Made by a program: the position numbers and the translations under genes | Shown: piece by piece, positions 34,235 through 42,021 of the stretch | Position numbering within the stretch: position 1 is the stretch's first letter | Layout of the letters: each line of letters begins with the position of its first letter | Notes under the pieces: generated by a model | What the model was told of the DNA's origin: nothing | What the model saw: the letters and a program-made list of their open reading frames with translations, nothing else | The model's database searches: none | Assembly (NCBI RefSeq): GCF_004364575.1 | Contig: NZ_SOAG01000008.1 | Coordinates: forward strand, 37,225 to 101,224 | Reading direction: 5' to 3' | Length of the DNA: 64,000 nt | DNA from: Myroides indicus | GTDB taxonomy: Bacteria > Bacteroidota > Bacteroidia > Flavobacteriales > Flavobacteriaceae

Positions 34235-34579
34235 TTATAGCGTATTGCGAATATACACTTTTTGAAATTCTCGTTTTAAAACAAGAAAGGTTACTTGCTC
34301 CAGGTATTCTGCTAGATTACCTGCCTGTAAATTGTTTATGTCTGCTTCCGCAACATCGATCCGGTATAACAGACTTGAAAACTTAGCCGGAGTATTAACC
34401 GCTACCTTTTCTAAAAAAAATTGTGTTTCAACAACGAGTTCTTCTGCCGTTTGAGCATTAAAAATCAAATCAGAAGCCACAGATAATTGGAAGTCTTTTT
34501 CCAATTGTCTGACCAACTGCATAAACAATGGATTTTTTTCGAGTTTATTTTCTAAATATTGTAGTATTTCTAGTTTCAA
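34235..34579 (-). CDS. conserved small protein downstream of polyprenyl synthase, unknown
   Basis: 114 residues, predicted mostly helical and rich in leucine, glutamate and glutamine, soluble with no signal or membrane segment. I do not recognise a domain. It starts 2 bases after the polyprenyl synthase stop, so translational coupling is likely. A role linked to isoprenoid synthesis is only positional inference. Its own stop is 12 bases from the Crp-type gene. Confidence 0.7.
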   Translation of the reverse strand: MKLEILQYLENKLEKNPLFMQLVRQLEKDFQLSVASDLIFNAQTAEELVVETQFFLEKVAVNTPAKFSSLLYRIDVAEADINNLQAGNLAEYLEQVTFLVLKREFQKVYIRNTL

Positions 34580-34581
34580 AA

Positions 34582-35559
34582 TTACATTTTTCTATCCATC
34601 AGCTCATAACTAAACTGTCGAAGTTGTTCTTTTTTCTTCTCCGAAATATCCATTTGCTCCAAAATATCCAGTGCTTTTTTAGTATATTCTTTGATAAGTT
34701 GAAGCGAATCTTTTGCTGATCCTGTTTCTATAAAAAGTTCTTTAACACGCTGTATTTTAACTGTTTCGTCACTACATATGGCAGTAGAAAAAAAGTTCTC
34801 CAACTCTTCCTGCTGACTTGGCTTTCCATTAATTATTGCTTTCAGATATAAATAGGTTTTTTTATTTTCTAAAATGTCGCCACCTATGGTCTTTCCAAAC
34901 GTATTTTCATCTCCAAATGCATCTAAATAATCATCCTGAAGCTGAAAAGCGATTCCCAGATTCAGTCCAAAATCATATATATTTTGTTTGTTTGTTTCGG
35001 AAGTTTGCGCCACAATAGCTCCCATTTTTAAAGCGGCTCCTACCAAAACAGCCGTCTTAAACTCAATCATTTTGATATACTCTGTCACGCTAACATCATT
35101 TCTGTTTTCAAAACAAATGTCCATTTGCTGTCCTTCACAAACTTCAATAGCTGTTTTGCTAAACAATTTAGCAAGATCTCTAAAAATTTCCGGTTCATAA
35201 TGTTCAAAATACTGATAAGCCAGAATAAGCATTGCATCTCCTGACAAAATAGCAGTATTTACATCCCACTTTTCATGAACAGTCTGGTGTCCTCTTCTCA
35301 AAGAAGCATCATCCATAATATCGTCATGCATTAAAGAAAAATTGTGAAATAACTCTATTGCCGTAGCGGCATAAAGTGCTTTGTCAACAGAGGTTCCAAA
35401 AATATCGGCTGCCATTAAAGTCAAAACAGGGCGGATTTGCTTACCGCCAAGTGACAAAATATATGAAATAGGTTGATATAGTTCTTGAGGAGTGCGGTCT
35501 AACTTAATCGAATCAATATAAACAGAAACTTGATCTTTATATTTGCGTATAGATTGCAT
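34582..35559 (-). CDS. polyprenyl diphosphate synthase
   Basis: 325 residues from the ATG at 35559 (MQSIRKYKDQV); the longer frame would add 19 atypical residues. Isoprenyl synthase signatures: GGKQIRPVL binding IPP, the first aspartate-rich motif DDIMDD in LMHDDIMDDASLRRG, and the second QDDYLD in FQLQDDYLDAFGD. It condenses IPP with allylic diphosphates. Bulky or small residues before the first motif set product length; here Phe and Ser precede (FHNFSLMHDD), fitting a short- to medium-chain (C15-C20) product, but this is tentative. It is linked by pathway to dxs at 2.7 kb. Confidence 0.9.
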   Translation of the reverse strand: MQSIRKYKDQVSVYIDSIKLDRTPQELYQPISYILSLGGKQIRPVLTLMAADIFGTSVDKALYAATAIELFHNFSLMHDDIMDDASLRRGHQTVHEKWDVNTAILSGDAMLILAYQYFEHYEPEIFRDLAKLFSKTAIEVCEGQQMDICFENRNDVSVTEYIKMIEFKTAVLVGAALKMGAIVAQTSETNKQNIYDFGLNLGIAFQLQDDYLDAFGDENTFGKTIGGDILENKKTYLYLKAIINGKPSQQEELENFFSTAICSDETVKIQRVKELFIETGSAKDSLQLIKEYTKKALDILEQMDISEKKKEQLRQFSYELMDRKM

Positions 35560-35768
35560 TACGTAATTTTTTTGGTAAAAATACACGTTTTTTTTGAAGA
35601 ATAAGTTTTCAAACACGTTTTCGACAATTTAGCTTTCTTCTGTTTGTATAAAAAGTTCAATTAATCATTTATCTAAATTGATAAACGACTAAAAAATGAT
35701 GTTTGTATGATTTTAAGATTAACCAGCTTAACTTAATGCAGAGTTACAGATATAGCAAAAAATAAAGA

Positions 35769-36140
35769 TTAAAGGATTAGTTTAAATTGTTTGTCAGTTA
35801 GCAAAATAATAACCGATAATATACAAACTATTAATGAGCTGTAAAAATGCTGATATTCATTATGTGCCATATGCGCTGTAAATGCACCTATAGCAAAAGG
35901 AAACAAAAGGATTACGCCTGCATTTTTAAACTGAGGTTTGAATAGTCCGATTAATAAGAAAACTACCCCAGCTAATTCGCCTATACCTATACCAATTGTC
36001 CATATTTTATTAAATCCTAAACTTGACATACTTTCCATCATCGTTTTTTTCTGAAAAACTTTAAATAAAGAAGCATACCCAAATACGTATAAGTAATAAG
36101 CAAAAGCACCCCAGTGAACAATAAATTTGATTTTTTCCAT
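35769..36140 (-). CDS. DoxX-like membrane protein
   Basis: 123 residues from the ATG at 36140 (MEKIKFIVHWG), with four membrane helices. KVFQKKTMMESMSSLGFNK and GIGELAGVVFLLIGLFKP fit the DoxX/DoxD-like group. Members are linked to redox or thiol stress, but this is poorly defined. I chose this start because the upstream ATG lies within the promoter's first transcribed bases. It is divergent from an HxlR-type regulator with a 28-bp near-palindrome between them, so direct regulation is likely. Confidence 0.82.
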   Translation of the reverse strand: MEKIKFIVHWGAFAYYLYVFGYASLFKVFQKKTMMESMSSLGFNKIWTIGIGIGELAGVVFLLIGLFKPQFKNAGVILLFPFAIGAFTAHMAHNEYQHFYSSLIVCILSVIILLTDKQFKLIL

Positions 36141-36164
36141 TGTGATTGTGTATTTATTATTATT

Positions 36165-36195
36165 CAAAACTATTGACAAATCAAAAAAAATCCAA
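36165..36195 (-). promoter_or_regulatory. predicted doxX-like promoter
   Basis: Minus strand: TTG (36195-36193), 20-bp spacer, TAGTTTTG (36172-36165). The -33 TTG forms the end of the adjacent palindrome, so a bound repressor would cover it. Confidence 0.65.
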
Positions 36196-36220
36196 GCACT
36201 TACAAAATTGTAAGTGCTTG
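36193..36220. promoter_or_regulatory. 28-bp near-palindrome, probable HxlR operator
   Basis: CAAGCACTTACAA (36193-36205) and TTGTAAGTGCTTG (36208-36220) are perfect 13-bp inverted arms around AA. HxlR-family dimers bind short palindromes between their own gene and a divergent target. The site covers the -33 of the doxX-like promoter and ends 8 bases before a candidate -33 TTG (36229-36231) for hxlR, whose -7 would be TTACTTTG at 36252-36259. Confidence 0.7.
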
Positions 36221-36282
36221 ACTAAAAATTGTTTGTTACTATATTATTTTATTACTTTGCCTGATCGCAGACTTTAAAAACA

Positions 36283-36618
36283 TTGAATACCATGAGAAAA
36301 GAAAACTCTTCAAATTCTATCAATGAAAAAGCCCTTCAGCGATTTTGTATCGCCTCAAAAAACCTGGCTCTATTTAGTGGAAGATGGAAATTGTCCATAT
36401 TATTTCAGTTGATGGAGCAGGAAATGAGCTACTCCGATTTTAAAGTTCTTCTACCTGAAATCAGTGACAGAACTTTGTCAAAACAACTCAAAGAACTCGT
36501 GGAAAATGATTTAGTTTCTAAAGTAAAAAATAAAACCTCGTCTGTGTACGCAATTACAGCTAAAGGGCGAAAACTTGAACCTATTTTACAGCATCTTTCC
36601 GATTTTTCAAATGATTAA
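36283..36618 (+). CDS. HxlR-family transcription regulator
   Basis: 111-residue winged helix protein: RWKLSILFQLMEQEMSYSDFKVLLPEISDRTLSKQLKELVENDLV is the HxlR recognition region (split between helix and wing), followed by YAITAKGRKLEPIL. The start could also be the ATG at 36292. A cysteine near residue 22 (RFCIASK) could serve redox sensing as in some HxlR members, but this is inference. Divergent from the DoxX-like gene, with which it shares the palindrome. Confidence 0.92.
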   Translation: MNTMRKENSSNSINEKALQRFCIASKNLALFSGRWKLSILFQLMEQEMSYSDFKVLLPEISDRTLSKQLKELVENDLVSKVKNKTSSVYAITAKGRKLEPILQHLSDFSND

Positions 36619-36659
36619 TTAACTTAGCTACTTATTGCAATAAATTTAATCTCAAAAAA

Positions 36660-37358
36660 ATGACGATTAAACAATTAAACATACAACAAGACTACGCTTT
36701 ATTTGCAAAACAATCTCATCAAACTAGTTTTCATCGTCACTATGCTATTGAATTGGTTTTTTGCAAAAAGGGCTCTTTTGATATTTCTACAGAAACAAAT
36801 ACTTATAAAAATCTGTTAACAGCCCTTATCCCTTCTAATTTTCCACATCAATTTCAATGTGTAAACGCGGATTGTCAAATGCTTTTTTTAGATCCACTGT
36901 CTAATATCGGGCAATATATAACCAACACCTACCTGATAAACAGTAAAAAGGAGATTTTAATAAATCAGTCTATAGAATATCTTTTTACAGATACAGAAAC
37001 CATAGTTACAAATCTCTCTAATGACTCTAAAAATAATTTTGAAATAGATTTTAGGATAGAAAATTGTCTCTCAAAAATTCAAAATACCCCGGAAAGCACA
37101 AATCTCTCTATCAAACAGCTCAGTGAATTGTCTTATCTTTCCGAAAGCCGTTTATCTCATCTTTTCAAAGAAGAAACGGGAATTTCAATCAGACAATATA
37201 TTTTATGGAATAAAATACGCCTAGCTGTAGAGAAATGCAACAAAGGAAAGTCTTTAACTACAGCGGCTCATTCTGCTGGTTTTGTAGACTCTTCCCATTT
37301 TAATAAAACCTTCTTCAATATGTTTGGAAGCAGTCCTTTTTTCGCACTCAAAAGTTAG
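36660..37358 (+). CDS. AraC-family transcription regulator
   Basis: 232 residues. N-terminal cupin-like sensing domain (FHRHYAIELVFCKKGSFDIST) and C-terminal double helix-turn-helix (LSIKQLSELSYLSESRLSHLFKEETG; ITTAAHSAGFVDSSHFNKTF type second motif). It follows hxlR by 41 bases and precedes the SnoaL-like gene by 71 bases on the same strand. Its target may be that gene. The ligand is unknown. Confidence 0.88.
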   Translation: MTIKQLNIQQDYALFAKQSHQTSFHRHYAIELVFCKKGSFDISTETNTYKNLLTALIPSNFPHQFQCVNADCQMLFLDPLSNIGQYITNTYLINSKKEILINQSIEYLFTDTETIVTNLSNDSKNNFEIDFRIENCLSKIQNTPESTNLSIKQLSELSYLSESRLSHLFKEETGISIRQYILWNKIRLAVEKCNKGKSLTTAAHSAGFVDSSHFNKTFFNMFGSSPFFALKS

Positions 37359-37429
37359 CAGATTTATACAAGTTTTACAATATTTAATTGTAGACTTTTG
37401 TTTCATAAAATTTTAAAAATATCAGATTT

Positions 37430-37894
37430 ATGAAACTTTTCTTTTTAGTATCCGTATTTCCTCTTTTAGTTCTTTCCCCTAATCCCATTAAAAACAAAGA
37501 ACTCTTAAAACGATTTTATGATGAAGTATATGTGCAATGGAACATGAAAACGGCAGATGAATTACTCTCACCTGACTTTTTATCCCATGATTGGGAAAAC
37601 GATTATAAAGGAGCTAAGGGATTCCGTAAATACTATGCTGCATTTAAAAATGCTTTGCCAGATGCTAAATATATAATCAAAGATATTCTTGCAGACAGAG
37701 ATAAAGTAGTCGTGCGATGGGAAATGCATGCTACCTACACAAATTCTTTTCCCGGAATTAATATACCTCCAACAGGACAACAGATAACCCTTAAAGGAAT
37801 AGCTATTTATAGAATAGAAAACAATCTGCTGGCAGAGCGTTGGGTTGTTTCAGACTTATACGAATTAATAAATAACCTGAACAACCAACATTAA
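37430..37894 (+). CDS. secreted SnoaL-like (ester cyclase family) protein
   Basis: 154 residues with a short signal peptide (MKLFFLVSVFPLLVLSP). The rest is a SnoaL/NTF2-like alpha+beta barrel: FYDEVYVQWN, LSPDFLSHDW, GFRKYYAAFKNALPDAKY, VVRWEMHATYTNSF, and IAIYRIENNLLAERW. Catalytic members cyclise polyketide esters, but most homologues with this architecture are of unknown function. An exported version suggests a small-molecule role outside the cytoplasm. Downstream of the AraC gene. Confidence 0.8.
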   Translation: MKLFFLVSVFPLLVLSPNPIKNKELLKRFYDEVYVQWNMKTADELLSPDFLSHDWENDYKGAKGFRKYYAAFKNALPDAKYIIKDILADRDKVVVRWEMHATYTNSFPGINIPPTGQQITLKGIAIYRIENNLLAERWVVSDLYELINNLNNQH

Positions 37895-38033
37895 GAAATC
37901 TTTAACGTTAAAATTCGCTTGAGTAGCTACTTGATTTTTTGTATAGAAATTTAATTTTCACTATAAAAACAATAATAGATCTCTCAAAATCAAAATGATA
38001 TTTTTATATCATTATAGTATATGTGCAAAACTA

Positions 38034-38067
38034 TTTTTGTATAATAAATCCCACTTTTTGTATAATA
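38034..38067. promoter_or_regulatory. 13-bp direct repeats upstream of the LytS/LytTR pair
   Basis: TTTTTGTATAATA occurs at 38034-38046 and again at 38055-38067, offset by exactly 21 bp, two helical turns. LytTR regulators typically bind pairs of direct repeats with this periodicity. A partial third copy (TTTTTGTATA) lies at 37936-37945. The pair ends 26 bases before the -7 element TACATTTG at 38094-38101, a position suited to activation. Confidence 0.55.
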
Positions 38068-38093
38068 TATCTGTAAGGTTAAATCGGAAATTT

Positions 38094-38101
38094 TACATTT
38101 G
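38094..38101 (+). promoter_or_regulatory. predicted -7 element of the LytS-type kinase gene
   Basis: TACATTTG fits TAnnTTTG. The -33 region has only CTG (38071-38073) at 20 bp, consistent with an activator-dependent promoter. It overlaps the TTG at 38099, ruling that codon out as the start. Confidence 0.5.
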
Positions 38102-38122
38102 TGTCAACTGCATATAAAAATT

Positions 38123-39196
38123 ATGGATCATTGCAAGGATTTCAGTAACGGACAACTTATAAATTTCCTGACAGAAAAACGTTTTCGCCCGCTGAGGCAT
38201 GCCTTTTTTTTGACTGGATTTTTCTTTCTTTTGTACGGAGGAGATGTTTTTCAGGAATTTCCTGCACCTGCTGCTTACTACGTTCTGACTATAATTTATT
38301 GTACGTTTATCGGAATGTTTTACCTCAATATGTATGTCTTGGTCCCTGTTTTTTTATTCAGAACCAGATACCTTTTGTATATATTATTCCTATTGCTTTT
38401 GGTATATACGGGAATACAAATTTTGGGGTACTTTCATGCCAACTATTTTGACGCACACAGACTTCATGAATTGAATCGCAGAAAATACTCAGAAAGCTAT
38501 TATGCCATCATAATAATATGCGCTTCTCTTATTTCGGTATCCACAACCGTAAAACTTTTACAACGCTGGATTATGGACAAAGAAAGAATTACGGAATTAA
38601 AAAACCTAACGTATAGCATGGAGCTAAATGAGCTTAAAAATCAAGTCAGTCCTCATTTTCTTTTTAATATGCTGAACAATGTAAAAGCACTCATACGCAC
38701 CAACCCCGAAATGGCAAGTATAGTTATCATGAAGCTGTCGGAATTTTTAAGATATCAGCTTTATGAAAACAATGGAGAAAAGACACTGTTAGCTTCTGAA
38801 ATAGATTTTCTTTTAAACTTTTTAAATCTGGAAAAAATACGAAAAGACAATCTCCAGATTATTTTTGAAAACCCTATAAACCAGACGCTGCAAAACACAA
38901 CTTTTATTCCGTTAGGGCTATTTACCGTATTTGTAGAAAATGCCATAAAATACAGTGTCAATACCAATGAGGAAGCAACCTATATAAAAATCGACCTGAA
39001 AGTCGAAAACAACATGCTGCACTTTAACTGCATTAATTCAAAAAGTATAGATATCCCCGTCTTTAACAACAAGAAAGGAGGTTTAGGTTTGGCAAATATT
39101 AAAAGGCGTTTAGAGCTTTTATACAACAATGAGCACAAGCTTAATATAACCTCTTCGGCTAATGAATATACTGTAAATCTAATAATTCCATTATGA
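38123..39196 (+). CDS. LytS/YehU-type sensor histidine kinase
   Basis: 357 residues from the ATG at 38123. Four membrane helices in the first about 160 residues with almost no external domain. The His_kinase domain follows, with the phosphoacceptor motif VSPHFLFNMLNN (histidine near 181), then an ATPase domain with FVENAIKYSV (N box) and GGLGLANIKRRL (G box). It senses something within or at the membrane. The stop overlaps the response-regulator start by ATGA (39193-39196), so the pair is translationally coupled. Confidence 0.93.
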   Translation: MDHCKDFSNGQLINFLTEKRFRPLRHAFFLTGFFFLLYGGDVFQEFPAPAAYYVLTIIYCTFIGMFYLNMYVLVPVFLFRTRYLLYILFLLLLVYTGIQILGYFHANYFDAHRLHELNRRKYSESYYAIIIICASLISVSTTVKLLQRWIMDKERITELKNLTYSMELNELKNQVSPHFLFNMLNNVKALIRTNPEMASIVIMKLSEFLRYQLYENNGEKTLLASEIDFLLNFLNLEKIRKDNLQIIFENPINQTLQNTTFIPLGLFTVFVENAIKYSVNTNEEATYIKIDLKVENNMLHFNCINSKSIDIPVFNNKKGGLGLANIKRRLELLYNNEHKLNITSSANEYTVNLIIPL

Positions 39197-39900
39197 ACTG
39201 TATTATAATAGATGATGAACCTTTGGCAAGACAAGAGATGCAGTCTTTAATAGAAGAATTGTCTCCGTTTGAGATTCTTGGTAAGTTTTCAAATGCGATC
39301 AAAGCAGTCGAGTTCCTGCGAGATAATGAAGTAGATATTATTTTCCTAGATATAGAAATGCCCGTAGTTACCGGATTAGAATTTGCCCGGCTAATTCCCG
39401 AAAAAACACTAGTTATCTTTACTACAGCTTATCCTCAATATGCTCTTAAAAGCTACGAATTAGATGCTATTGACTATTTACTGAAACCTATTGATAAAGA
39501 GCGTCTTGAAAAAGCAATAAACAAAGCCTCTCTATACAAAAATATGCTGACAGAAAACACAGTAAAAAACACTTTTGAAGGAAACAACAGCAACTTTTTG
39601 TTTATAAAATCTGACAGAAGACATCACAAGCTCAATTATAACGATATAGTATTTGTAGAGGGGTTAAAAGATTACGTAATTATTCACACTAAAACTCAAA
39701 AATTGATAACTGCCATGAATTTAAAAACAATACATCAAAAATTAGTTTCCGATATATTTCTGCGAGTAAGCAAATCCTATGTTGTAAATATAGACTACAT
39801 AGAATCATTTGATAATCACACATTATATGGCAATAATTTTGAAATTCCTCTGGGAGAAGTTTATAAAAAAGAATTCTTTAATCAGTATTATAAAAGCTAA
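39193..39900 (+). CDS. LytTR-family response regulator
   Basis: 235 residues. Receiver domain with acidic pocket D7-D8, phosphoacceptor D53 in IIFLDIEMPV, and conserved lysine in YLLKPIDKE. C-terminal LytTR DNA-binding domain (about 135-235: FLFIKSDRRHHKLNYNDIVFVEGLKDYVIIHT, and FLRVSKSYVVNIDYI). It partners with the upstream LytS-type kinase. The direct repeats at 38034-38067 are a plausible autoregulatory site. The next gene is tetR, 136 bases on, with its own promoter. Confidence 0.95.
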   Translation: MNCIIIDDEPLARQEMQSLIEELSPFEILGKFSNAIKAVEFLRDNEVDIIFLDIEMPVVTGLEFARLIPEKTLVIFTTAYPQYALKSYELDAIDYLLKPIDKERLEKAINKASLYKNMLTENTVKNTFEGNNSNFLFIKSDRRHHKLNYNDIVFVEGLKDYVIIHTKTQKLITAMNLKTIHQKLVSDIFLRVSKSYVVNIDYIESFDNHTLYGNNFEIPLGEVYKKEFFNQYYKS

Positions 39901-39930
39901 TTTTTCAATATTTAAAACAAGCTCATCCTA

Positions 39931-39996
39931 AGGAAACTAATCTCAAGTTAAAGTTTCCTTAATTTAAAGGAAACTTATTTTTATTTGTAGTTTCCT
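39931..39996. promoter_or_regulatory. two tandem operators of identical spacing, probable TetR sites
   Basis: AGGAAACT-N13-AGTTTCCT occurs twice, at 39931-39959 and 39968-39996, each 29 bp and offset by 37 bp. The four half-sites are also symmetric about 39963.5, where AAGTTTCCTT and AAGGAAACTT face each other across 6 bases. The downstream site ends three bases before the -7 element at 40000. This is the expected arrangement for TetR autorepression. Confidence 0.75.
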
Positions 39997-39999
39997 GTA

Positions 40000-40007
40000 T
40001 ATATTTG
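40000..40007 (+). promoter_or_regulatory. predicted -7 element of the tetR-RND operon
   Basis: TATATTTG followed by CCC fits the Bacteroidota -7 consensus. The nearest TTTG upstream (39984-39987) is too close (12 bp) for a normal -33, so the -33 may be weak or hidden within the operator region. Confidence 0.6.
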
Positions 40008-40036
40008 CCCAATAAAAATTGATATAATCGATAATT

Positions 40037-40645
40037 ATGGAAACACAGATTTTACTGAAAGCAACAGAATTATTTTTGGAACGCGGTTTTAAAACCGTAA
40101 CAATGGATGATATCGCCTCTGCATTGAGTATATCTAAAAAAACAATATACCAGCATTACGCATCAAAACCCGAATTGATAGAGAAAAGCCTGACCCGGAT
40201 GAATACCCTGATTTTAGAACAACTTGAATTTACAGTAAAAAAAGGATACCCTGCTATTCAGGAATTATTTGAAGCGCATCAAAACATTCACAAAGCACTG
40301 GATATTAACATCAACGCTTCTTCGCCTTTACATGAACTAACAAAGTATTACCCTAAAATAGACCAAAAGCAAAAAAAATTCTATCAGAAAAAAGTTGTTC
40401 ATTTTGTAGAAACAAACTTGGAAAAAGGAATGAGAGAAGGAGTTTTCAGATCCAATCTTGACATCGATTTTTTAGCTCGCTTTTTCATTGCCTCTAACTT
40501 TATTCTTGAAGATTTAGATTTCTTTCCCGCCAAACAATTTGACTCCCAATTATTAGATGAATTACAGATGAAATACTATATGAGGGCTATTGCTACTGAA
40601 AAAGGATTAAAAGAATTTGATCTCTTATGCAAAACACATTTTTAA
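40037..40645 (+). CDS. TetR-family repressor of the RND operon
   Basis: 202 residues. N-terminal helix-turn-helix (TMDDIASALSISKKTIYQHYASKPELI, about 23-49) followed by an all-helical ligand-binding domain. It is first in a tight operon with TolC, adaptor and RND genes (23, 24 and 25-base gaps). Combined with the paired operators upstream, it is very likely the local autorepressor. The inducer is unknown. Confidence 0.93.
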   Translation: METQILLKATELFLERGFKTVTMDDIASALSISKKTIYQHYASKPELIEKSLTRMNTLILEQLEFTVKKGYPAIQELFEAHQNIHKALDININASSPLHELTKYYPKIDQKQKKFYQKKVVHFVETNLEKGMREGVFRSNLDIDFLARFFIASNFILEDLDFFPAKQFDSQLLDELQMKYYMRAIATEKGLKEFDLLCKTHF

Positions 40646-40668
40646 AATTAAAACAACAATAAAAACAG

Positions 40669-41997
40669 ATGAATAAATTCAAATTAACCTTATCTCTCTT
40701 CCTGATTGGATTTTTGGGCTTGGCGCAAGAAACACAGCTTACGCTAAAAGAGGCGATCGATTATGCCCTTCAAAACAAGTCCGATGCTGTAAAAGCCCGA
40801 TTAGAGGTAGAAAACAGTAAATATCAAATACAGGAAGTACGAGCCAATGCTCTTCCACAAATCAACATTGTGGGAGATATAACCAATAATCCGCTGTTGC
40901 AAAAAATGGCAGTTCCGGAAGAATTCGGTGGCGGAATGATGGCTTTTGGGAAAGAATGGCAGTCTACAGCCACAGCTTCCTTATCGCAGCAATTATTTAA
41001 TCAAGCTGTGTTTACAGGGCTAAAAGCAGCCAAAACTACGCGCGAATTTTATAAAATAAATGCTCAGCTAACTGAAGAGCAAGTAATCGAAAAAGTAGCT
41101 AATAGTTATTATGAGGTTTACAAAACCAAATCTCAATTAAAAACACTGGACAAAACTATTGAAAACACAACCCGCGTCAGAGATGTAATTGCTAATTTAT
41201 ACAATACCGGATTAGCAAAAAAAATAGACTTAGACAGAACAACCGTTTCATTAAACAATATTAAAAGTAATCGTCAGCAACTTGTTAACGCCTTAGTTTT
41301 ACAAGAAAATGCATTAAAGTACCTGATAGGAATGGATATTAATACTTCCATTTCATTCCCTGAAAATACTTTTGAAGTTTCTAAAACAGCATTTGTAGAC
41401 AATTATTCAGATACATCCGTGAGGACAGAAATTCAATTGCTAGAAAAACAAGGTGAATTACTTGCCTTAAACAAAAAAGCAATTCGTGCCCAAGGATATC
41501 CAAGCCTTAGTCTGGAAGCCAATTTTGGTTATTTGGGTGTAGGTGATCAGTTTCCTTGGTTTAGCAAACCTATCGACGGAACGTACTGGACCGGGTTTTC
41601 CAGCGTTGGTCTTAAATTAGTAGTACCTGTATTTAATGGCGGCTCTGTCCGAGCAAAAACAAGACAGGCGCAAATTGATATTGAAAAACTGGAAGCTGAC
41701 AAAAAAGATACGCAGCTGGCAATGGATTTGGCTATGCACAATGCCGAAACACAGATAAACAACTCCATGATTACGCTAAACACTCAAAAAGAAAATGTAA
41801 ATCTGGCAAAAGAAGTTTTGAGCGACATTGAAAACAATTATAAAAACGGCTTGGCTTCACTCACCGATTTATTAGATGCCGAAACCTCCTATGCCGATGC
41901 CCAAAACAGCTATACAAATGCTCTTTTAGACTATAAATTAGCAGAAATACAACTCATTAAAGCACAAGGAGAATTAAAAAAATTAATACAAGAATAA
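40669..41997 (+). CDS. TolC-family outer-membrane efflux protein
   Basis: 442 residues, signal peptide cleaved near GLAQ (residue 19). Two repeated OEP halves: LTLKEAIDYALQNKSDAVKARLEVENSKYQIQEVRA and LGLLDAETS-like NGLASLTDLLDAETSYADAQN, with long coiled-coil helices that form the periplasmic tunnel and short barrel strands. It is the exit duct of the RND pump encoded downstream. Confidence 0.94.
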   Translation: MNKFKLTLSLFLIGFLGLAQETQLTLKEAIDYALQNKSDAVKARLEVENSKYQIQEVRANALPQINIVGDITNNPLLQKMAVPEEFGGGMMAFGKEWQSTATASLSQQLFNQAVFTGLKAAKTTREFYKINAQLTEEQVIEKVANSYYEVYKTKSQLKTLDKTIENTTRVRDVIANLYNTGLAKKIDLDRTTVSLNNIKSNRQQLVNALVLQENALKYLIGMDINTSISFPENTFEVSKTAFVDNYSDTSVRTEIQLLEKQGELLALNKKAIRAQGYPSLSLEANFGYLGVGDQFPWFSKPIDGTYWTGFSSVGLKLVVPVFNGGSVRAKTRQAQIDIEKLEADKKDTQLAMDLAMHNAETQINNSMITLNTQKENVNLAKEVLSDIENNYKNGLASLTDLLDAETSYADAQNSYTNALLDYKLAEIQLIKAQGELKKLIQE

Positions 41998-42021
41998 CAA
42001 TATCCATCTACACATAAGAAT

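Noticed and set aside
35665..35690. TTTATC-TAAATT-GATAAA inverted repeat upstream of the polyprenyl synthase gene
   Set aside because: Short, AT-rich and not aligned with a convincing promoter, so no operator is claimed.
37994..38013. AATGATAT-TTTT-ATATCATT inverted repeat after the SnoaL-like gene
   Set aside because: Purely AT-rich, no following T-tract, and likely chance in this base composition.
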